A stretch of 43,234 nucleotides of DNA, taken from positions 1 through 43,234 of IMG/VR virus record IMGVR_UViG_3300046168_000053; one strand, written 5' to 3'. This stretch comes from a virus. A model generated the notes under the pieces. It saw only the letters and a list, made by a program, of their open reading frames with translations. It was not told the origin of the DNA and searched no databases. The number at the start of each line of letters is the position of its first letter. Position 1 is the stretch's first letter. Made by a program: the position numbers and the translations under genes. Positions 1 through 8,459 of the stretch are shown here, piece after piece.

Positions 1-35
1 ACCTTCGTGCCTACCTGTGCGAGAATATCAGTCAT
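1..35 (-). CDS. 5' end of junction-spanning fibre/collar protein (partial, continues at 43234)
   Basis: An ATG at 33-35 on the minus strand opens a frame (MTDILAQVGTK...) that leaves the window at position 1. If the window is joined end to end, the codon made of bases 2, 1 and 43234 is Val, and the frame continues without a stop into the open frame at 43234-42949, giving 106 residues. The N-terminus MTDILAQVGTKVGTEF resembles that of the next gene (MSATDILGKIGEKVGGEF), so the two are paralogues and the join is real. The start overlaps the stop of the 35-604 gene (TTAATG arrangement on the minus strand). Probable role: small fibre-associated virion protein. Confidence 0.8.
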   Translation of the reverse strand, partial: MTDILAQVGTK

Positions 36-604
36 TAACTATTGGCGGTATTAAATGCGGATTCAAATGTTGAGTAATCCCCTAGTGCTATATTATTAAT
101 TTTTACACCACTCGAATTTGGAACTTTGATTTCATTTACCGAAAGTGCAGTTGCATTAGCACCAAGCAAGGTTTGAAATTCTCCTGCGGTGTCATCCCAA
201 ATAAATTTCGCTTTGTCGTTGCTAGTCCCCCTATTAATTTCAATTCCACCTGTCTGAGCAGTTTCCGATCCATCACTTTGCAAATTTACCTCAACGATAT
301 TGTCCTCGACTGAAAGGGTCTGAGTGTTAAGCGTTGTGGTTGTTCCGTTAACAATCAAATCTCCAATCTCAGCACGAGTTGCTTTCAAATCTGAAAAAAC
401 ACTTGTCCCATCTACTAAATTAGCAATTGATGTTCTTGTTTCCCCCAAAGAAACTTTTGTCGCGTAAGGTGTAAAATCAATTGTGTTCACCACATTTCCA
501 AGCGAAACTTTTGTCGCATACAAAGTCCCTAAACTCACCCTGAGGTCTGAAAATTCACCTCCTACTTTCTCACCTATTTTTCCTAAGATATCTGTTGCAC
601 TCAT
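35..604 (-). CDS. Fibre-type structural protein, 189 aa
   Basis: The N-terminal third holds short repeats of ATKVSLG type (about residues 31-56), likely a coiled or triple-helical stalk. The second half carries a stretch I associate with marine phage fibre proteins: TLNTQTLSVEDNIVEVN, then GGIEINRG and AKFIWDD around residues 90-140. The protein probably sits in the fibre or appendage at the tail tip. It is followed within one base by the junction-spanning gene, whose N-terminus is similar, suggesting duplication of an attachment domain. Role in host recognition is inferred from family resemblance and from its place at the end of the tail gene block. Confidence 0.65.
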   Translation of the reverse strand: MSATDILGKIGEKVGGEFSDLRVSLGTLYATKVSLGNVVNTIDFTPYATKVSLGETRTSIANLVDGTSVFSDLKATRAEIGDLIVNGTTTTLNTQTLSVEDNIVEVNLQSDGSETAQTGGIEINRGTSNDKAKFIWDDTAGEFQTLLGANATALSVNEIKVPNSSGVKINNIALGDYSTFESAFNTANS

Positions 605-612
605 AATTTTTT

Positions 613-862
613 TTATTTGTTAAGATCGAATTGTAAATTGAATGAGGATTCATCTCCGTACTCCTCGCGAATAGTCTGCATAGCGTTATCGTCTGCGTAC
701 TCCAAGTCATTCCATGAGGTAAAACCATCACCAACCTTTAGCCTATTTGGTTGTCCTGTTGCGGTAATCTCGAAACCGATTTCGCCTTGGTGCAGAGCAG
801 GGTTAGTTGTACTCCCAGCGAAGAGTGTCATCCCTCCGCATCTGCATTCGCCTAATGGTCAT
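613..862 (-). CDS. Fibre N-terminal-domain protein, 82 aa, one-base frame break
   Basis: The real start is the ATG at 860-862, overlapping the TGA of the gene before it. The first frame reads MTIRRMQMRRDDTLRW and then runs into a stop; one base later the frame reads STTNPALHQGEIGFEI...RLKVGDGFTSWNDLEY. Together they match the well-known phage fibre motif of the form RRGT..W...NP.L..GE.G.E......K.GDG.T.WN.L. Dropping one G from the GGG in TGGGAGT restores a continuous 82-residue protein. This is a short stand-alone copy of a domain usually fused to the front of receptor-binding proteins. The frame break is probably a sequence error. Confidence 0.7.
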
Positions 863-1128
863 GCTCCACCTCCGTCCAATGTAAATGATTCAGCGTAAAC
901 AGAGTCGGCATGACCACCATCAATAATTGCCTCAACAAAATCAGTCCCCCCACTAAAAGTTCCGTTCACCGCAAGAGTGCCATCAATTGTTAAGGTTTCA
1001 CCAACTCCAATTGTAATGGCATTGGTAGGAACAAGCACGGTGGGTGTGCCGATTTTTCTAAAGGTATCAGTGTTGATTTCCGATCCAATATCTGGCAAAA
1101 CTCCTGCAATGACAGTTGCTCTAATCAT
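859..1128 (-). CDS. Small tail-tip structural protein, 89 aa
   Basis: Begins MIRATVIAGVLPDIGSEI and ends SFTLDGGGA, with a beta-rich, glycine- and threonine-rich sequence typical of fibre or appendage proteins. Its centre (ITIGVGETLTIDGTLAVNGTF) resembles the beta-helical repeats of phage fibres. The start overlaps the stop of the 500-residue nozzle gene, and its stop overlaps the ATG of the next gene, so it belongs to the tail operon. No enzymatic motif is visible. Function as a minor virion protein is inferred from context. Confidence 0.55.
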   Translation of the reverse strand: MIRATVIAGVLPDIGSEINTDTFRKIGTPTVLVPTNAITIGVGETLTIDGTLAVNGTFSGGTDFVEAIIDGGHADSVYAESFTLDGGGA

Positions 1129-2630
1129 TAGTAAGTTCCTGCCATCCTTCCTGCCCCAACAAACCCCTCAATAGACAGTGTGTTGAACTCTACCTCACCG
1201 TTACCCTCAAGCTCAACATTAACACTGTATCCGCGTTTTCTTATATTAAACCGTTCGTAATTTTTTTCATTTGAAACTGCAAAATCTTTAGAAATAATTG
1301 TGGAGTCTGGGTTACTCGTGTTGACAGTTATTTTTAAATTAGCGTCTCCAGTAGTATTATAACCAAGTGTTCCGCGAGTGTATTTTTTTATGTCGCGAGT
1401 CCCCAAAACATATGCACGACTTTTTACTTTAAAATTAATTGGTGTGGAATTATCAGTGTCAGATTCCTCATACTCAAATAAAGCACCGTCACCAAGAATA
1501 TATAATTTTTCACCTAGTGAGTTCATGTCCAAAATATTTATTGGCAAAGTATCAAGTGATATAAACTGACTGTTTAAACTGTCATACACGATGATTGCAT
1601 TTAGCTCAGATGAACCGTCAATTGGTACACAGAAAAATACTTTGTTTCGGTGGTAGTGAACAATTGATTTCTTTATCGCAGATCGATTGATTCGTTTAAT
1701 CGTTTTGGAAATTGTTTTTGACAGTGGATTTGAGTCCAAGGTCAACTTCGAGATTGCAATGCCCATTCCTTTCGCGGGGTCACTTGAGGGGACTAAAACT
1801 TGGATGTCTCCCTCATTGCTTATGAAATAATTATAAGCACCGTTTTGAGCAAAAGCACGATGCCCTGCTATTCCATACTGTCTGGTTACTTCACTGGTTG
1901 AGGAATCTAGGGTGTGAATATTGTTAACGATATGAATTGATTTTTCATTAAATGCGATCAACTGGGATTCTTGCATTACTCCCAGACCTAATGTTTTATC
2001 AGCAGTTCCACGATTTAAGAAAAACTCACCAGTTGCTAATTGGAATAAATTTTCGTTAAAAATATCTGAACAAATAACACTCGTTGGGGAGTCCGCATAG
2101 TTGGGAACAATGAGTCGATTATTGATGTGCGTTCCAAAAGGAGCAGATGGGCAAGTTACGAAAGTCCCATCATTTATGCTAGGCACTATTGCTAAGTCAT
2201 TAAAGCCACTACCTGTCGTTCCGTTCCAGACTTTAGGTCTATCACCCTCACTGAAAAGAATGACCTTATCAAACGCTTGTATGCCCATTACCTCATCTGT
2301 CGAGTCAAATGGAAATTGTATAGTTTCTGTAATGCCAGTTGTAGCACCAATGCCTACAACGGTATCATTTGATACTATCAAAAGTTGTGCTTCATCTGCA
2401 TTTGGATTGCGAAATGGAACAATGCATTTTGCACCACTAATCCCAGAGTTCAATTTCAGTCCTTTTCTAGAATAAATCTTACCGTTTTCAATTCTTACAT
2501 TTTCACCTAATTGAACAAACCCTTGAGGTAGTTGAGTTGATTCTCTTTCTTCATCAATCCCAAGAAATCCCGCATCACCATCTTCCACAAATGGATCATC
2601 TAATTGAAATGTCGAACGGTATCTAGGCAC
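1128..2630 (-). CDS. Tail nozzle / beta-propeller tail protein, 500 aa
   Basis: The first 70 residues carry LPQGFVQLGENVRIENGKIYSRKGL cut at its key residues (LPxGF, ENxRIENGK, RKGL), a signature of podovirus nozzle or stabilisation proteins in which an early strand precedes a beta-propeller. The rest repeats strand-rich segments (LIVSNDTVVGIGA, KVILFSEGDRPKVWNG, LIAFNEKSIHIVNN) as expected of propeller blades. It probably forms the lower part of the short tail tube below the adaptor ring encoded at 3736-6042. The start at 2630 overlaps the stop of the gene before. No signal peptide or membrane segment is present. Assignment rests on motif memory and position. Confidence 0.65.
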   Translation of the reverse strand: MPRYRSTFQLDDPFVEDGDAGFLGIDEERESTQLPQGFVQLGENVRIENGKIYSRKGLKLNSGISGAKCIVPFRNPNADEAQLLIVSNDTVVGIGATTGITETIQFPFDSTDEVMGIQAFDKVILFSEGDRPKVWNGTTGSGFNDLAIVPSINDGTFVTCPSAPFGTHINNRLIVPNYADSPTSVICSDIFNENLFQLATGEFFLNRGTADKTLGLGVMQESQLIAFNEKSIHIVNNIHTLDSSTSEVTRQYGIAGHRAFAQNGAYNYFISNEGDIQVLVPSSDPAKGMGIAISKLTLDSNPLSKTISKTIKRINRSAIKKSIVHYHRNKVFFCVPIDGSSELNAIIVYDSLNSQFISLDTLPINILDMNSLGEKLYILGDGALFEYEESDTDNSTPINFKVKSRAYVLGTRDIKKYTRGTLGYNTTGDANLKITVNTSNPDSTIISKDFAVSNEKNYERFNIRKRGYSVNVELEGNGEVEFNTLSIEGFVGAGRMAGTY

Positions 2631-2869
2631 TACTTGTCCCTCCTCCAGTTTTCTAAAAGTCGATCAAGTTTAATTTCGATTCCATCTAAGCGTTTAAACA
2701 GTGTCTCATTTTCAGATGTGTTTCTTGCCATGTCCACTTCAAGACCACCAATCCGTTTTGACTGGCATTTCATTTCATGCAAAATCGATTTTACCATGAA
2801 TCCTCCAACGGCAAAAAGCACTCCACTGACCACTTGAAGTGCGTAAAAAACTAAACCACTATCTTCCAT
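2630..2869 (-). CDS. Membrane protein with coiled coil, possible holin or spanin, 79 aa
   Basis: One hydrophobic segment at about residues 7-27 (FYALQVVSGVLFAVGGFMV) is followed by a charged helix (residues 40-75) with heptad-like spacing of Leu and Ile, ending NWRRDK. This N-in-membrane, C-coiled layout fits class III holins and inner-membrane spanins. The upstream neighbour is a predicted lipoprotein, and the pair lies inside the tail genes, a common place for lysis genes. No endolysin was recognised nearby, so the lysis role is an inference. The gene overlaps its neighbour by 11 bases. Confidence 0.5.
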   Translation of the reverse strand: MEDSGLVFYALQVVSGVLFAVGGFMVKSILHEMKCQSKRIGGLEVDMARNTSENETLFKRLDGIEIKLDRLLENWRRDK

Positions 2870-3269
2870 TTTTAATTTTCTTTGTTTGCCAATGAGTGTA
2901 AATCATTGGAACTAAAATCCAGAGTCCCAACCCAATTACACAAAGTTTGAGCACTCCATATATTTCTGTAAATATGTGATCAAAAAAACCGTCCTTCTTG
3001 GCATCTGCCAACTTTGCATTAACGACCTCTTGCACATCCCCAGTTGTCAATGCCTTGAGCACCCTCACCTCAGACTCTACTTTATCTGAACCTTGGACAA
3101 TCAAAGTTCCTGCCCCTGCTCCCAGACCCGCACCAAGTCCTGCCGTAACTGGACTTCCTCCTAAAGCCCCAACCCCTCCTCCTATCACACCTAATGTAGC
3201 AGGAAGGAGTGGTTTCATGCTCATTTTACACCCAGAAAAAACAAGTAAAAATATTAAAAGCCTCCACAC
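2859..3269 (-). CDS. Predicted lipoprotein with glycine-rich membrane region, 136 aa
   Basis: I place the start at the GTG at 3267-3269, one base after the stop of the previous gene. It gives VWRLLIFLLVFSGC, a short signal peptide ending in a lipobox-like FSGC. A glycine/alanine-rich stretch with glycine-zipper spacing follows (LGVIGGGVGALGG...AGLGAGLGAGAG), and a second hydrophobic helix (VLKLCVIGLGLWILVPM) lies near the C-terminus. Such proteins insert into or bridge membranes. It may be a spanin-like lysis partner of the following coiled-coil membrane protein, or a membrane-penetrating virion component. Confidence 0.5.
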   Translation of the reverse strand: MWRLLIFLLVFSGCKMSMKPLLPATLGVIGGGVGALGGSPVTAGLGAGLGAGAGTLIVQGSDKVESEVRVLKALTTGDVQEVVNAKLADAKKDGFFDHIFTEIYGVLKLCVIGLGLWILVPMIYTHWQTKKIKNGR

Positions 3270-3270
3270 C

Positions 3271-3717
3271 TTAATCCATTGATACTGTAAAACCACCTAA
3301 TGGTATTTTAAAGGTATCACCATTAAGCATTTCAACAACACTGGATAAGTTTCCGTAGACCAATAAATTTCCACCAGTAGCTGAATCAAATAGTCCAACC
3401 GCACTAATGTTTCCCCAGTCTGCGGTAGATATATCCCAAATGATTTCTGCATCATTTGTAATTGAACCACCACTTACATTGCCAAATTTCCCTTGGACTC
3501 CACCACTACTAATTGCTGATCCAGTCTGTATCCTTGAGTATCCAGTTCCACTATTTGAAACCTCAGTTCCACTACCACTATCACTAGGTGCTCCAGTAAA
3601 TAATCCTATGTAAGTACCACTACCAAGAGTGACACCACCAGTGGCGAAATTGATTGTACCATTTGATGTAATTGCGTTGAGGACTCGATCCTCTACATAA
3701 TTTGTTGCTTGCGACAT
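3271..3717 (-). CDS. Minor tail / fibre structural protein, 148 aa
   Basis: The sequence follows a recognisable phage structural pattern: N-terminal NYVEDRVLNAIT, then TYIGLFTGAPSDSGSGTEVS, GTGYSRI, a NDAEIIWDIS segment, DWGNISAVGLFD, GGNLLVYGNLS, and a final GDTFKIPLGGFTV. Such proteins are described as small tail or decoration proteins with an all-beta fold. Very Gly/Ser/Thr-rich, with no Cys. It lies between the neck adaptor and the putative lysis pair. The assignment comes from the order of the motifs, not from a database search. Confidence 0.6.
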   Translation of the reverse strand: MSQATNYVEDRVLNAITSNGTINFATGGVTLGSGTYIGLFTGAPSDSGSGTEVSNSGTGYSRIQTGSAISSGGVQGKFGNVSGGSITNDAEIIWDISTADWGNISAVGLFDSATGGNLLVYGNLSSVVEMLNGDTFKIPLGGFTVSMD

Positions 3718-3735
3718 AATGCGTTTCTCCTTTGT

Positions 3736-6042
3736 TTATACTTTGTAATCGCTTGGTTGAAGCGTTCTGTTTAAAAGTTGTCTGTTTGGATATTTGTCTC
3801 CACCATCTATTTCAGTTCCGTCCCAATTATAGAATCCAGATTGATTGATTGTATAATTATTAACAACTGCACTAGGCAAAATATATGGCACAGGAGTGAC
3901 CTGCCCCGCAGAGTAATCACCATACAGATTAGAACTATTGTAATTCTCTAGTGCAGTGTTTCTAGTAACTAAACCAGTAGGTTCATAGGTACTATTGGTC
4001 TGATTGAAATTGTAGTTTTGTGTTTGATACTTAGTGGTATGCCCAGTTGAACTGGTTTCAAGTAGAAGTGCAGTATCGTAATAATTATCTTCTTTATCGC
4101 TTGAAGCATTTGTAAATTCTGATGAATTACCCAAATCGGTACTACCACCTATTGCTCCAATATTTAGATTAATGGTATTAATAACCATCATCGTGGATGC
4201 GTTACTTGCACTAGGGACTCCATGCCCAAAATGATCCGTGTAGTACGCGAAAGTTAAACCAAGTGGTACTAGACCATTTGGAAGATTAAATTCAAATTTG
4301 TCGTTTGTGTTAAAAGTAGTACTACCATTGCTACTCCTTGCCCAAACTAAAAGATAAACAGTATTATTTAAAACTTTTAAATATTCTGAATTAATTATTG
4401 TATTACCTTTTCCCTGTCCAAAATCCATTGCTAAGAATTCATCAAGAGTTTTGGTTATGATACCCATTCCATTCGGTGGTGAATTTGAAGCTAATGCTAC
4501 ATAACTACCACCCCAATTAGGTACAATTGACCTACCGTGATTTTGTCTCTCTCTAAACAGTTCAGTGTCTGTCAAAGAAGTCGTTGTTGAAGTAGAGAGA
4601 GAAAGAGAAGGTAGTGTACTCCCACTTCTGACACTGTCATACCAATTAAATTTACTAAAACTTTCTCCTCTTGGTTGTGCCCTCACAAAAGCCCCAATCC
4701 CACCCCTTAATACACTGTCAGTTTTAATAGTTAAACTTGAATTCACTAACCCCTCTTTACCAATTTCCTTCAAGGCACTGACATTATTACAGTTAATTTT
4801 AAAATTAATGTTTGGTGTGATAAGCCTAAGTCGATGCCCCACTGCTTGTGCAGAAAGTTTTAAACTCACACTTGGTGTGATTGAGTGACCAGTAAACGAA
4901 ATAGCAGAGACACTACTATTTATTATAAAATGTGCACTTGCATTTCTTGCTTTTTGTAAACCCTTTCGACCAAAAGCAACTATGAGAAAATTCATGGGCA
5001 TGGACACACTCCCACTCATCTTAAATGCATTTCGACCCTCAACTGAAGTGCCAATCTTAAAAGTCAAATCACTTTGACCCTCCCTTAAGGTATTAACTAA
5101 ATGTGGAGTCGATGCCGTTGTTTGACCTTGCCTTGAATTAATAATTCGATGAGAGGTATGCTCAATACTGTAAGGCTTGTTTTTGTTAGCTTGCAGATCG
5201 ATTTTATCAACTTCTCGAACTAATAAATCTAAGATTTTCAACTCTTGTAGTTGAGCTTTTTCATGTTGTCCCTCGCCAATTAAAAACGATTGATATGCGT
5301 GTGCTTTAATTGCTTGAGTCAAAAACCTTGGAATCTCTCCAGAGGTTTCAGTTGAAGTGAAAACTGGTGAAGCAATTTTATAAGTCATCCAAAACTCGTT
5401 TATTATTCCATCAATTGCTTCTATATAAATACCCTCTCTCCCCTCACGGAAATTTAAATGCTTTGCGTTGGTGTACCTTGGATCACTGGTGTAGACTCCA
5501 AGACAATTCTCAATGACATTTTTGCCAGTTTGTTCGTAGTCTATGAACCTTTCAAAAAAGGTGTCCACCTCAACAAAATATTCTGAATTAGTGACCTCAA
5601 TTCCATCTGTTGAAAAGTTTGCTTTTCCTAGTTGAGAAACTTTTTTACAAGCATAACTTTTTCCATTGTAACCTACCCTTGCACCAATTGAGTAAAGCCC
5701 ATCTTCCTGCCATTCTGTTTCTGCAATATTGTCACCAATCTCGTACCAATGAATTAGTTCACTTGGATTTGAGTTTCCCGCAGAATGATTCCTATAAAAA
5801 ACACCGTCATGGTAAACCTCATGCCCAATATCATAAGCCAAGGCACTTGTCCAAATGTCCTTGAAGTACCGTTTTTCAGTAATAGTACATTCACCCCAAG
5901 GGTGATAGTCCCAACAGAATTTTGTGGCATCAGTTATATAGTCTGCAAGAATTGTTTTTTCATGTGCCAGTATATTGTCTGGCTCAATCCCTGCAATTGA
6001 GGCTACCCCCCGCTCAATTGTTGCGTAGTCGGTGGATCGCAT
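3736..6042 (-). CDS. Tail adaptor (tubular-type) protein with carbohydrate-binding-like repeats, 768 aa
   Basis: The N-terminus (MRSTDYATIERGVASIAG..., then FCWDYHPWGECTITEKRYF) resembles podovirus head-to-tail adaptor proteins, which usually carry a helix ending in a Trp/Pro patch near residue 45. Two chitin-binding-like modules follow, at about residues 65-105 (YDIGHEVYHDGVFYRNH...P...W) and 110-160 (YSIGARVGYNGKSYACK). Helices resume to about residue 280. The C-terminal 450 residues are Ser/Thr/Asn-rich and beta-like, as in a spike or decoration domain. The protein is much longer than a simple adaptor (about 200 residues), so it is probably a fusion of adaptor and appendage. The start overlaps the previous stop (TAATG). 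Confidence 0.55.
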   Translation of the reverse strand: MRSTDYATIERGVASIAGIEPDNILAHEKTILADYITDATKFCWDYHPWGECTITEKRYFKDIWTSALAYDIGHEVYHDGVFYRNHSAGNSNPSELIHWYEIGDNIAETEWQEDGLYSIGARVGYNGKSYACKKVSQLGKANFSTDGIEVTNSEYFVEVDTFFERFIDYEQTGKNVIENCLGVYTSDPRYTNAKHLNFREGREGIYIEAIDGIINEFWMTYKIASPVFTSTETSGEIPRFLTQAIKAHAYQSFLIGEGQHEKAQLQELKILDLLVREVDKIDLQANKNKPYSIEHTSHRIINSRQGQTTASTPHLVNTLREGQSDLTFKIGTSVEGRNAFKMSGSVSMPMNFLIVAFGRKGLQKARNASAHFIINSSVSAISFTGHSITPSVSLKLSAQAVGHRLRLITPNINFKINCNNVSALKEIGKEGLVNSSLTIKTDSVLRGGIGAFVRAQPRGESFSKFNWYDSVRSGSTLPSLSLSTSTTTSLTDTELFRERQNHGRSIVPNWGGSYVALASNSPPNGMGIITKTLDEFLAMDFGQGKGNTIINSEYLKVLNNTVYLLVWARSSNGSTTFNTNDKFEFNLPNGLVPLGLTFAYYTDHFGHGVPSASNASTMMVINTINLNIGAIGGSTDLGNSSEFTNASSDKEDNYYDTALLLETSSTGHTTKYQTQNYNFNQTNSTYEPTGLVTRNTALENYNSSNLYGDYSAGQVTPVPYILPSAVVNNYTINQSGFYNWDGTEIDGGDKYPNRQLLNRTLQPSDYKV

Positions 6043-6371
6043 TACACCACCACATTTGCACTTCGTGATTTAATTTTAACTAGATCACCAAATCTTTTTT
6101 CCATCCATTTTAAAAAGGCATCATCCTTCCAGATTCCATTGCCTAATTTACCCTCCCAAAAATGAAATATCTCTGGGCAAACCCGCATCCGTAATCTTCC
6201 GAATGGTAGGTTTTTTCGCTCTCCTCCAGACACTCTTTTTTCTGCCTCCATTAAAAGTATCTGTTCTTTCTCAGCATTGCGTAGCTCAGTGCGGTGGATG
6301 TCAGCAAAAATATCCCAAACCTCCTTAGTGAGATTTTCTTTGCCAACTTTTATTTCCTCCGCACCGAGCAT
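6042..6371 (-). CDS. Head-completion candidate, unknown function, 109 aa
   Basis: Not recognised by sequence. It is a mixed charged, helical protein (MLGAEEIKVGKENLTKEVWDIF...), with an aromatic patch PEIFHFWEGKLGNGIW near residues 66-82. It lies immediately after the major capsid gene and overlaps the adaptor gene start, where head-tail connector or head-completion proteins are normally encoded. No Cys cluster, signal peptide or membrane segment. Function is inferred only from position. Confidence 0.5.
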   Translation of the reverse strand: MLGAEEIKVGKENLTKEVWDIFADIHRTELRNAEKEQILLMEAEKRVSGGERKNLPFGRLRMRVCPEIFHFWEGKLGNGIWKDDAFLKWMEKRFGDLVKIKSRSANVVV

Positions 6372-6400
6372 AACAATACTACTATGACTAACCCAAGAAA

Positions 6401-7472
6401 TTAGGAGAGTGTGTACTTACCGTGATCAAGACCACCAGAGTAAGATTTCAAACTGAAAACAGATTCAATGATTGAACGAGAACCTCCACCCAAGTCTGGC
6501 AATTCACGAACTGAAGTTTCTTCTGCAAAGCAAGCCTCAAGTTGTGGCATATTCAGAATGAATAATGTGTTTTGTCCAACACTGGCATCATAAGACACCA
6601 CTAGAGTCTCTGGCATCATTGCTCGAGGAAACTGAGAGGTTCAAGGTTATTGTCCCAAAATCACTGTCGATGATATCAACGCTAGCACTCAAGCGACCTT
6701 CATCAGTGTCACGATTTGACATGACAATATTGTTAGTGCGAGGAGTGAACAGAGTGAAGTTGCTAATTGTCTTCTTCATCGATGTTCCGCAAAGACCGTA
6801 AAAAGTCTTATCCGATTCACCAGTTTGCTCATAGATTGACTGGAGAACATCACGCAAATCCTCTTCCTTCGCAGTGGTAGTAGTGGAACTTTTGATTGAT
6901 CCAGTTGGTGTCAAGAAATCAGTCGGTACTGGCAAAGTGCCTTGTGCCGTGTCTGAAATCCATTTCCCTAAACCACGAGTTTGATAAGGACTTGCAGGAT
7001 TACCTCCGCTTGCTCCTGCCTCTTGTGCAGTCTCTTGAGAAGAGCACAGAGTACTTTCTATATCCCTTTTGTGTGCGACTAAAGCCAAGGCGATTGAAGA
7101 AGCTTTTTCCTTTTTGTAACCGACTCCCGCGACATCCGAAACCATGTTTGCCAAGCGAGAAACTTTTGGCACTCTGCGAGTGTACTGAAGATAAACAGAA
7201 CATTTCACACGATCATCATATCCTTCAAAATCACTTGAAGTGATGTCTTCACCATCTATGGGAAGTTTATCAGAAATTCCTGCCGTGTAAGTTGCTTGCT
7301 GAACAAGGTTTGCCTTGTGTTTATTTAAACCCCATTCAACGAAAGTGTTTTTGGGTGCTGATCCCTTTTTTACTTGGGACATAAAAGGTGTCGCCTTTTT
7401 GTCAACCAAAGTTAATAAATCGCTTAATGATTCCCTTTTAAGGGACTGATCTCGTTCTACTATTCCTGCCAT
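6401..7472 (-). CDS. Major capsid protein (SU10/DUF5309-like HK97 fold), one-base frame break
   Basis: The first frame (7472 to about 6645) gives MAGIVERDQSLKRESLSDLL and 280-odd residues of HK97-fold type, ending DSDFGTITLNL before drifting into a non-family tail. The next frame continues QFPRAMMPETLVV...LFILNMPQLEACF...ELPDLGGG...IESVFSLK. This matches the end of the family, where a DFGT strand is followed by an R.MP..T strand and C-terminal beta residues. Removing one base within about 6628-6645 gives 356 residues, the usual size. A strong AGGAGG ribosome site precedes the start. A translational product by programmed +1 shift is possible but not needed; sequence error is more likely. Confidence 0.8.
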
Positions 7473-7496
7473 AATTTTTTCCTCCTAGAATTTTTT

Positions 7497-8435
7497 TTAA
7501 AGTAACTGTTCAATATAACTTGAAGCATCTTCAACTGACCCAGACATTGCCTTTTTAAACAGTGTTTTACGGTCATCTTTCTTTCCCTTTACCACGCTTG
7601 GTTTAGCACGGTTTGGGGTTGATGGAAGTTTAGGAGCATTGGTAGAAGTGACTTTTTGATTGCGTTGCTGAATAGCTTTATAACCCTCAACGGCATATGC
7701 CATTGTGACCATGCCAAATGGATCTTTTTTTACATATTCATTTGCTTGAGGGTTGCTCGCTAAAATTTTTCTTAGCTCAACATTTTCTGGACTCGATTGA
7801 TTACCTAACCACTTAAAAGTATTAAGTGCTTGTTGATTATTTTGTCGTTGGAGTTGTAACCGTTGTTTAGCTAAAGGGATATTTTTTCTTAGATCACGAT
7901 CAGTTTTTGCCATTAATTTTCTGGCTTGATCGTATTCTACCTCATGCTCATTTCCAGACTGGTCTTCATAGTCTCCCCCGTCTGGGTTCTCTAATAACCA
8001 TTCGCGTAAATGTTCCGCATCAAGTTCCCTTTGTTGTAGTTCTTCTGCCGATTGAATTTCTTGTAGCTCAGAGTTTTCAACTTTTACTTTCTTTAGCGTT
8101 TTGATTTCCTCTTCCAACAAAAGTTTCTCAGCTTCCGCTTGATTCTTTGCTTCGATGAGTTTTCCAATTCGCTTTTTTACTCCAACAGAGTCCTCTGAAA
8201 CTGGTTCTTCAATCTTGTTATCAATTGGTTCGTCAGTTTCAGTTTCATCCTCCGAATACTCAGCGGATTCCTCTGTCTCTTCTTCCGATTCTTCCTCAAC
8301 CTCTTCAGTTGATTTGCTTTCAAATAACGATGTGTCGATGTCACTCGCTTCAACAATGTCTGCTAAAGAAATGATATCTGGATTTTCTTCTGCGTTTTTT
8401 TCGAGAGGTGCGACCTCTTCTGTTTGATCTGCCAT
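7497..8435 (-). CDS. Probable capsid scaffolding protein, 312 aa
   Basis: Lies directly upstream of the capsid gene, the standard place for a scaffold. The first 90 residues are extremely acidic (runs of Glu and Asp such as EEVEEESEEETEE), followed by a long predicted coiled coil (IGKLIEAKNQAEAEKLLLEE). A helical Gln-rich middle and a basic C-terminal part follow (KPSVVKGKKDDRKTLFKKAMSG), which could contact the capsid shell. No protease motif is visible. It probably directs procapsid assembly and leaves before packaging. The family was not identified by sequence; the call rests on composition, size and neighbours. Confidence 0.65.
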   Translation of the reverse strand: MADQTEEVAPLEKNAEENPDIISLADIVEASDIDTSLFESKSTEEVEEESEEETEESAEYSEDETETDEPIDNKIEEPVSEDSVGVKKRIGKLIEAKNQAEAEKLLLEEEIKTLKKVKVENSELQEIQSAEELQQRELDAEHLREWLLENPDGGDYEDQSGNEHEVEYDQARKLMAKTDRDLRKNIPLAKQRLQLQRQNNQQALNTFKWLGNQSSPENVELRKILASNPQANEYVKKDPFGMVTMAYAVEGYKAIQQRNQKVTSTNAPKLPSTPNRAKPSVVKGKKDDRKTLFKKAMSGSVEDASSYIEQLL

Positions 8436-8459
8436 TTTAATTCGTTGACGGTGGAATAT

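Noticed and set aside
6588-6660. T7 gene 10-like programmed frameshift in the capsid gene
   Set aside because: T7 uses a -1 shift at a slippery site to extend a complete capsid protein. Here a +1 shift is needed inside the core fold and no slippery site is seen. Other genes show similar one-base breaks, so indel error is simpler.
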